Shown here: piece after piece, positions 58,398-64,000 of the stretch
How positions within the stretch are numbered: position 1 is the first letter of the stretch
How the letters are laid out: every line of letters begins with the position of its first letter
From: Anagrus nilaparvatae
Lineage: Eukaryota; Arthropoda; Insecta; Hymenoptera; Mymaridae
NCBI GenBank assembly: GCA_022575985.1
Contig: JAKSXM010000231.1
Coordinates: 23,474,501-23,538,500 of the forward strand
Length of the DNA: 64,000 nucleotides
Reading direction: 5' to 3'
Position numbers and translations under genes: made by a program
The notes under the pieces: generated by a model
Told to the model about the DNA's origin: nothing
What the model saw: the letters and a program-made list of their open reading frames with translations, nothing else
Database searches by the model: none

Positions 58398-59064
58398 TTT
58401 TTTTTTTTTTTTTTTTTTAAGGGAAATATGTGAATCTTACATCAGCCATGGAGTGTTTGCGGGCCTTAAAGAACCGCAAATTTCCATGATCGCCCAGTTG
58501 TACAAAGTGTACAACTGGGAGACCACCAGCGAACGCGGTCGCCGGCTACGCCCCAGATTCTTACTGGATAAACACACTTTAAACCCCCCGCGCTTGTTTG
58601 TCCCAAACCGGAACTCCCTTTTCAGGTACAACTTCAGTTTGGGACGCGCAGCCTAGGCAGCTGGCCACTGCCTTCCCCCCTGCCTAGGGGCAGGAGTGCT
58701 CTCTACGACAGAAAGCCCTCCTCCTTCTTCTGCAACAAGGTGGTCCTTACGTACTCTGCTACTTTGTTCCAGTTTTCGGAACTCCGTAGCATTTCCGGGA
58801 CCACCGTCTCCGGCCTCCAAATCGGGAAGGGCGGGCGCCCCTCCAAGTAGCGAACACATTCGAAAAATGTGTGCTCTACTGTATCATCCACGCCCGGACA
58901 GTGCAAGCACTCCTTTGTTGCCACCTTATGCCAATGCTTCAACATGACACGGAAGTACCCGTGTCCAGTTAAGAACTGGGTAAGGTAGAAATCCACCTCC
59001 CCATGCTGTCGTCCCATCCATGCCTGCAGGTCTGAGATCAGTCTGCGCGTCCACAGGGCATTTT
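58398..59064 (-). mobile_element. 5'-truncated R1-like LINE
   Basis: Minus strand. The coding end (59060-58703) reads DLQAWMGRQHGEVDFYLTQF, LTGHGYFRVMLKHW and CLHCPGVDDTVEHTFFEC, the Cys/His C-terminus of R1-clade LINEs. A ~290-bp 3' UTR follows, then a poly(A) tail seen as T21 at 58398-58418. ATCTATAAGTATT flanks the tail (58387-58399) and recurs past the other end (59074-59086, with an overlapping TCTATAAGTAT at 59065), a target duplication. It is clearly more GC-rich than its surroundings. RT and endonuclease are missing by 5' truncation. Confidence 0.88.
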
Positions 59065-60831
59065 TCTATAAGTATCTATAAGTATTAGTATATTAATGAA
59101 GTACTTTAGTGATTGAATTTTCCTTTGATTTGAATCAAGATAAGTTTATGATTATGTGATAATATACAAATGTAGAAAAGATGAATCATAAGAAGCTTTG
59201 ATTTAAATAAGAAATTTTGATCAGATATTTAAAGAAAACTTATTTGAAATATCAAGAACGGAGCGAGAGTGTAAAAGAAAACAAAGTTAACAAAATTTTG
59301 ATTAAAATAGAAAATTTTATTATCTATTCAAAAATAAAATTGATCAAAAATCTGATCGTTACAATAAATTAATGCAATTTTTTAAAATAGATGGGGAGAT
59401 TAGATATTGTAGAAAACTATGTCTTATAAAATTGCATATAATTTGTCTTTTACAAAATGAATAGAAATCGTATATCATTTTAAACTTGTAGAATACTATT
59501 AATGAAATTAATCGATTTTAGGTAGCATAATTAATTTTTCAAAATAATTTATTGATTTTGATAATTACAAAATTTAAGATTAGAAATCTAAATATTCTAC
59601 GAAAATAAAATATTTAATAATAATTGCATGAAATTTAAATTTTAAGCTGAATAGCCGAGAAAAATCCTTATTAGCGACGTAGATAAATACATTTAAATCT
59701 AAAATCTTGCAGTTCTTAACTATGATAGAATTAGATAAGTCTCAAGAAATAGAATGAGTATCTTTCATTAAAGAAGATTAAAATTGGTTCTATTTACATA
59801 CTCTAATAGTGGGACTAATTTACCTATTAATTGATGTTAATTTTAAAATTACTTATTAAAATTAGACGCAGCAATGATTTAGTTAAAATAAAACTAAAGA
59901 AAAGAATTTTGAATTATTTATGATATACAATGTTCAAATATATAAAAATGATTTAAGAAGAGTCTTTAAAATAACGTGAAAAAGCATAAAATTGAAGTCA
60001 ACTCAGAACTCAATAAAATGGAAAGAAAGATAAGTTTTCATAAGAATTTCAGAGAAATAAGATATTTTAATCATTTGAGTCTGTGAAAAGTATGAACAAA
60101 TTTCTTAATGACTTAAAGAAAATGAAAGTTATATTAGACGAGACACATTAAAATTATATTATAACATTGGCATGGAATTGAAAACGTTTACAAAAATCAT
60201 ATGGAATGAAATGATCCTTATTAAAGAAAATGTCTAATTATTATATTGCAAAAGGATTTTAGATGAGTACTGAAAATTTTAATGAAACTGAAATTAATTT
60301 TTTAGTAGACAACTAGGCTATTATCAAATAGTCCATTTATTACTTTAAAGAAGTAAATCTGTAGCTTTGAGTTATATGTGTTTGAGTGTACATTCAAAAC
60401 TAATTGGTTGCGAATATTATCAATTATAAAATACGTAATTGAGAAGCAGGTTTGTATTAAGATTATTTTAGAGCTGTAATCAATCTGATAAATTTCTCAA
60501 GATATTTTATGATGCGTTATACTAGAAAAGAAAAGTTACAAATATGGTTTCTTTAAACTGACGTCGAGACTAATAATAACGACTGTTTTCCTTGGTTGTC
60601 CTGTTTTCGATGATGATATTACTTACTCTCATAATTTTGTGATGTCTGTGTTAAAGATGTGTCATAGCAATTTTAGGCGCGAAATTGATGTGAAAAGGAT
60701 TGTATTCTAGAGTGTGTTGTAAAAGAGTGTTTTTGATTTAGATGAGCTAATTATATTCATTTGATATGTTTTTGATTATTTTGTTTCAGATAAGTAGTTA
60801 GCTGTTGGATGTGCTCGAGATCGGGAGGGAG
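59065..60831. other. ORF-poor AT-rich DNA
   Basis: No gene seen. It ends at GATCGGGAGGGAG (60818-60831), which could be a polypurine tract before TGTTAGAATTTGGCGC. Confidence 0.4.
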
Positions 60832-62321
60832 TGTTAGAATTTGGCGCTCTCTATCACATCCGCTTTACACTATGTGAGAAGTCAACCACCTGATCATGAG
60901 CAAGCTTCTCCAAGAATTTCGACAGAAAGCATAAGAGAGATACAGGGCGAAAGTCAGAAGGAGACTATATAATATAAAATAAAAAAATAATTTAAATTAC
61001 AGTCAATCAAAATAGTTTTCATAAAATTCTTTTTTGACGTTGTCATATTTTAAATATTTTTTGTACTTTGCTAATTAAAACCAAAATAAGTCGTGAATTG
61101 CTTTCATTTAGATAAAGCAAGTTTGTATTTGCAAATGTTACCTAACAAAACAATTTTTTTTTATCGTATACTTAGAAGTTGAGTTATAAAACTTTTTTGT
61201 TCCCGAGCCTGTACCAAATTTCAATTTTTGGGTCAAATAAATCAAAAACAAAACGGTCAAAGTTTCTCATATTTTGCAGGGTATTTTATTTGGGAAATTC
61301 CTAAATATGGCTAATTTTTAGACAAATGGTTTTTTTTCGATCTGTAGTCAACATCCTTAATTTTAACATCCTTAATCTTTCTTACCAAGATAAATTAGAA
61401 AATATTTAGAAAAAATGTTTTACAAATTAGCTTTAATCTTAAAATATTATAAAAATATTTCTGAAAAAGTGGTAGTTTTTGCTGGTGTTCGCTTATCTAC
61501 CAGCAACTTTGAACCCTGGATTTAGATTCAGTGACAAAAAACTATTACTACTTAGATTTCATTTGTACTTCACCTAGTTTTTCAATGTTTTTGTTTTGTT
61601 TAGTATTCTAGTTACTCACCAGTTTTTAAGTGACATTCTTAAACCATTTTATAATTTAAGTTCATCAAAAACAGTTATGATACGAGGTAGATTGAAATTT
61701 CTTTTGAAAAAAGATATCTAGGAGTACATACAGCTTATAATCACGCTCTTTATATAGATTTGATTATTCCAAATGTTAAAGGTACAACTGTTTAGCAAAC
61801 GGTATAAAAAATTATAATGCTGTTTTTGATAAAAATTTTGTACTTGCCTTATTAGTTTTATAAAATAAACTTAGTCACCAAAATGTAAAAGAAATCGTAA
61901 AACATCATTAATAAACTTAATTTCAAATTTCAAGAAAAAAAGTTTTAAAGTTAAAAAAAAATATTTTAAGGGTCGTTATATGTAAAAATTTTTTTGATAA
62001 TGGATTTTTTTTTTATTAATTACTTTACATATTTCTGAAAAGTATGTAAAAAAATTTTATTCTTATTTCGAAAACTATGTTTTTACACCCACTAATTAAA
62101 CTAATTAAACTAAAGATTTCTCTAAAATTACTACGATTTTTATTTCTTTGGTCTACAGTTTATTTTTATAAATTTCTCTAACAAATAAAAAAATAAAATA
62201 ATTAATTTAATAACTAAAATTACCGAAAAAATTATTCCAAAACTTTAATGTCCTTTTACTCGAAACAGCGTTTCTGAAAAGCATGTACACGTTTGCGGGA
62301 TAACTTTTGCACTGATTTACT
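60832..62321. other. No gene; possible LTR start at 60832
   Basis: TGTTAGAATTTGGCGCTCTC follows the purine tract as in many Copia-type LTRs, but no matching partner was found, so it is only a candidate. The rest is AT-rich without coding signal. Confidence 0.3.
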
Positions 62322-62372
62322 AAGGGTGATTCTACAGACCTCCGTAAACGCAAACGCAACCCGCAACCGCAA
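62322..62372 (+). mobile_element. Candidate terminal repeat of a PIF/Harbinger-type transposon
   Basis: AAGGGTGATTCTACAGACC leads into CGTAAACGCAAACGCAACCC, a GC-rich block in AT-rich DNA, preceded by TAA or TTA as Harbinger target sites require. The other end is not in the window. Confidence 0.3.
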
Positions 62373-62548
62373 AAAAATTTCCAATGCTGCCCACTCCTAG
62401 TATTTATTTTGATATTTATAACCTTTTTCAAGCGTGTGTAAGTCATAGGATGCAAATTTGTTTATTTTAAAGCAAAAATTGAAAATATAATTAATAAAGT
62501 TATTAAATTAAATTATTAAGTTTATTTATAAAAAAAAAATTGCCCATA

Positions 62549-63303
62549 ATGTTGTTTGGTGAACTTGTGATAAATGAGATATTGAAGTTGCCACAGTTTT
62601 ATCAAATGCGTTTAACTGAGTACAAAGAAAGTAGCAAGAAAAATGGCAAATATGATGAAATTGCATCTGCTTTAAGTAAAACTTGTGAAAGCCAAGTAAC
62701 AAGTAAGTTTTAGTTTATCAACTGCTTCTTAAAATTAATGTCTTGATTGTTGTTTTATATGTTGATGCTTTAGCTGTCGAAGTAAAAGAAACATGGGTAA
62801 AGCTAGTAAAAATGTATGAGGAGTACAGAAAAAAAAAATTAATTTCAACATCGTCTGGTTCTGGAGCATGTCAAAAACATCCTCACCAAGACTTGATGGA
62901 TAAGCTAAGTTTCCTAAGCGATAAGATGAGTCATAGAAGAGGAAAATCATCTATTGGATTTAAAAAAAATACAAAGTCATTTGAAGTTTATAAACTAATG
63001 ACACAAAAACAGACAGCAGGTATTATTGTTTCGGAACCAGACAGATTTGGTAAAAGGAGAAAAAATAATACCGATGAAATTATGAAAAATGAACTGGTAT
63101 CAATGTCATCAGCTATTAGAAATTGTGCTGAAAAATTTGCTGACAACCTAGTCAAGTCTGAGAAGAGAAAAGATACAGCCGATGAATTTCAAGCCCCTAT
63201 TTTTAAGTACTTTCAAAAAATCCATAATGATGAAACAAAGAATATGATGATGAACGAAATGTTGCAATTTATAATTCAGTTTCCACAGACTCCTTTGTAT
63301 TAA
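62549..63303 (+). CDS. MADF-domain protein, two exons (227 aa)
   Basis: Exon 62549-62702 joins 62774-63303; the donor ACAA/GTAAGT and acceptor GCTTTAG keep phase, and the total 684 nt has no stop. The start MLFGELVINEILKLPQFYQM opens a MADF (Myb/SANT-like) domain that continues YDEIASALSK, then VEVKETWVKLVKMYEEYRKK across the 71-bp intron. MADF proteins bind DNA. The rest is basic and polar (FGKRRKN as a possible nuclear signal), ending in a BESS-like helix (NMMMNEMLQFII). MADF/SANT genes are usual second genes of PIF/Harbinger transposons, and a candidate terminal repeat lies 180 bp upstream; no transposase is seen before the window ends. A host MADF-BESS gene is the alternative. Confidence 0.75.
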
Positions 63304-64000
63304 GGTAATATTTTTTCTTTAGATAATTTTATATTAGGTCTTAATATTAAATGACTTTTTTTCACAGATGAACGTGGTCAAAAATTGAGAGCAGTCTCAG
63401 ACATTGTTTATAATATTTTTTCTACTTTATTATAAAAATAAGAAGAGTCGTAAAGTATTTCAAGACATTCATAAATTCTTTTTTGTCACCGTATTATAAA
63501 TGTGTACCATGTAAAAAAATATTTAAAGATTTGCAAGAAGGAATCGAAGCAATTTATAATACAAACCGATATGGACTGGGAGCTAAAAATGAAGCTATTG
63601 CACTCATGACTTATCATGATACTTTAAACCACGTTTTTTATACCACTAGATTTCCTATCCCTAAATTATGCTGAAGATATAAAAATATGAGCTGTTTATT
63701 TTATTATTTCATGTAAATTTATTTTATTTTAATGTATAACTTTAAATTACGGTTTCATTAAATTAAAAAAAACTGAAAAGGCTATTTAATATTTGGTTCA
63801 TCGTAAAGATATGAATAGTTTAGATCTATTTTATGTTACTAAAAAAATTAACAAAAGAGAATTTAGTTTGATGTTAGCTGCGAAGAATAAGTAACTGAAT
63901 CTCTCATTGAAGGAAACCTTGATTTTGTAAAAATTTGATAAAGTAAAAAAATAAAGTTATATATCATTTATTATTAATAAAAAAGTATGCATTTAAGGAC
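63304..64000. other. Downstream of the MADF gene; no confident feature
   Basis: A 63-codon frame at 63483-63674 (SPYYKCVPCKKIF..) has no recognisable family. The rest is AT-rich. Confidence 0.35.

Noticed and set aside
58453..58947. Plus-strand ORFs over the R1-like LINE
   Set aside because: Antisense shadows of the minus-strand LINE coding end and its 3' UTR.
62207..62455. 82-aa minus-strand ORF
   Set aside because: It covers the candidate terminal repeat; the Arg/Leu-rich peptide comes from the CGCAAACGC block.

Overview
The window is AT-rich eukaryotic nuclear DNA that looks like an insect or other arthropod genome. Evidence is the spliced GT-AG genes with short introns, BEL/Pao, Gypsy, R1-like, Penelope-like, Helitron, hAT-like and CACTA-like elements, and a chuvirus-type glycoprotein inside an LTR element. 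I cannot name the species; a parasitoid wasp is plausible but unproven. There are no bacterial features.

Layout. 1-2243: the 3' end of an LTR element with an intact envelope-like ORF (chuvirus-type glycoprotein) and its LTR. 2447-5845: a 3.4 kb higher-order satellite of 25/26-bp monomers, then a G-rich 27-bp repeat (7115-7246) and a second 25-bp satellite (7262-7868). 9089-9909: broken BTB and NF-X1-finger gene pieces. 10979-12575: Helitron helicase remnant and a candidate Helitron 3' end. 13158-15750: decayed Gypsy pol. 15822-16192: candidate LTR and a tRNA-like cloverleaf. 18285-19450: decayed LINE. 21665-23319: a long foldback. 23854-26182: a non-autonomous TIR element carrying a 155-bp tandem array.

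28225-33725 is a 5.5 kb DNA transposon with about 175-bp TIRs. It holds two minus-strand genes: an apparently intact five-exon, 331-aa protein with a BEN/DUF4806-like C-terminus, and a CACTA(CMC)-like transposase whose intron contains an 844-bp hAT-like foldback MITE with an 8-bp target duplication. 34306-34850 is a LINE remnant. 36857-37008 is the one confident host exon, from a matrix metalloproteinase.

37154-45210 is a young BEL/Pao element (394/395-bp LTRs, GTTAC target duplication) sitting 145 bp downstream of the metalloproteinase exon. 48296-56800 is a second, older BEL/Pao on the minus strand (ATATG target duplication). A solo-LTR-like insert interrupts one of its LTRs, and a Penelope-like element with hammerhead-like motifs in inverted terminal arms interrupts its gag. 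58398-59064 is a 5'-truncated R1-like LINE with a target duplication. 62549-63303 is a two-exon MADF-domain gene, perhaps the accessory gene of a PIF/Harbinger transposon.

The genes do not form a pathway. The window is a nested pile of mobile elements around sparse host sequence. The most useful objects are the two-gene DNA transposon, the satellite-bearing TIR element, the Penelope insertion and the glycoprotein-bearing LTR element.
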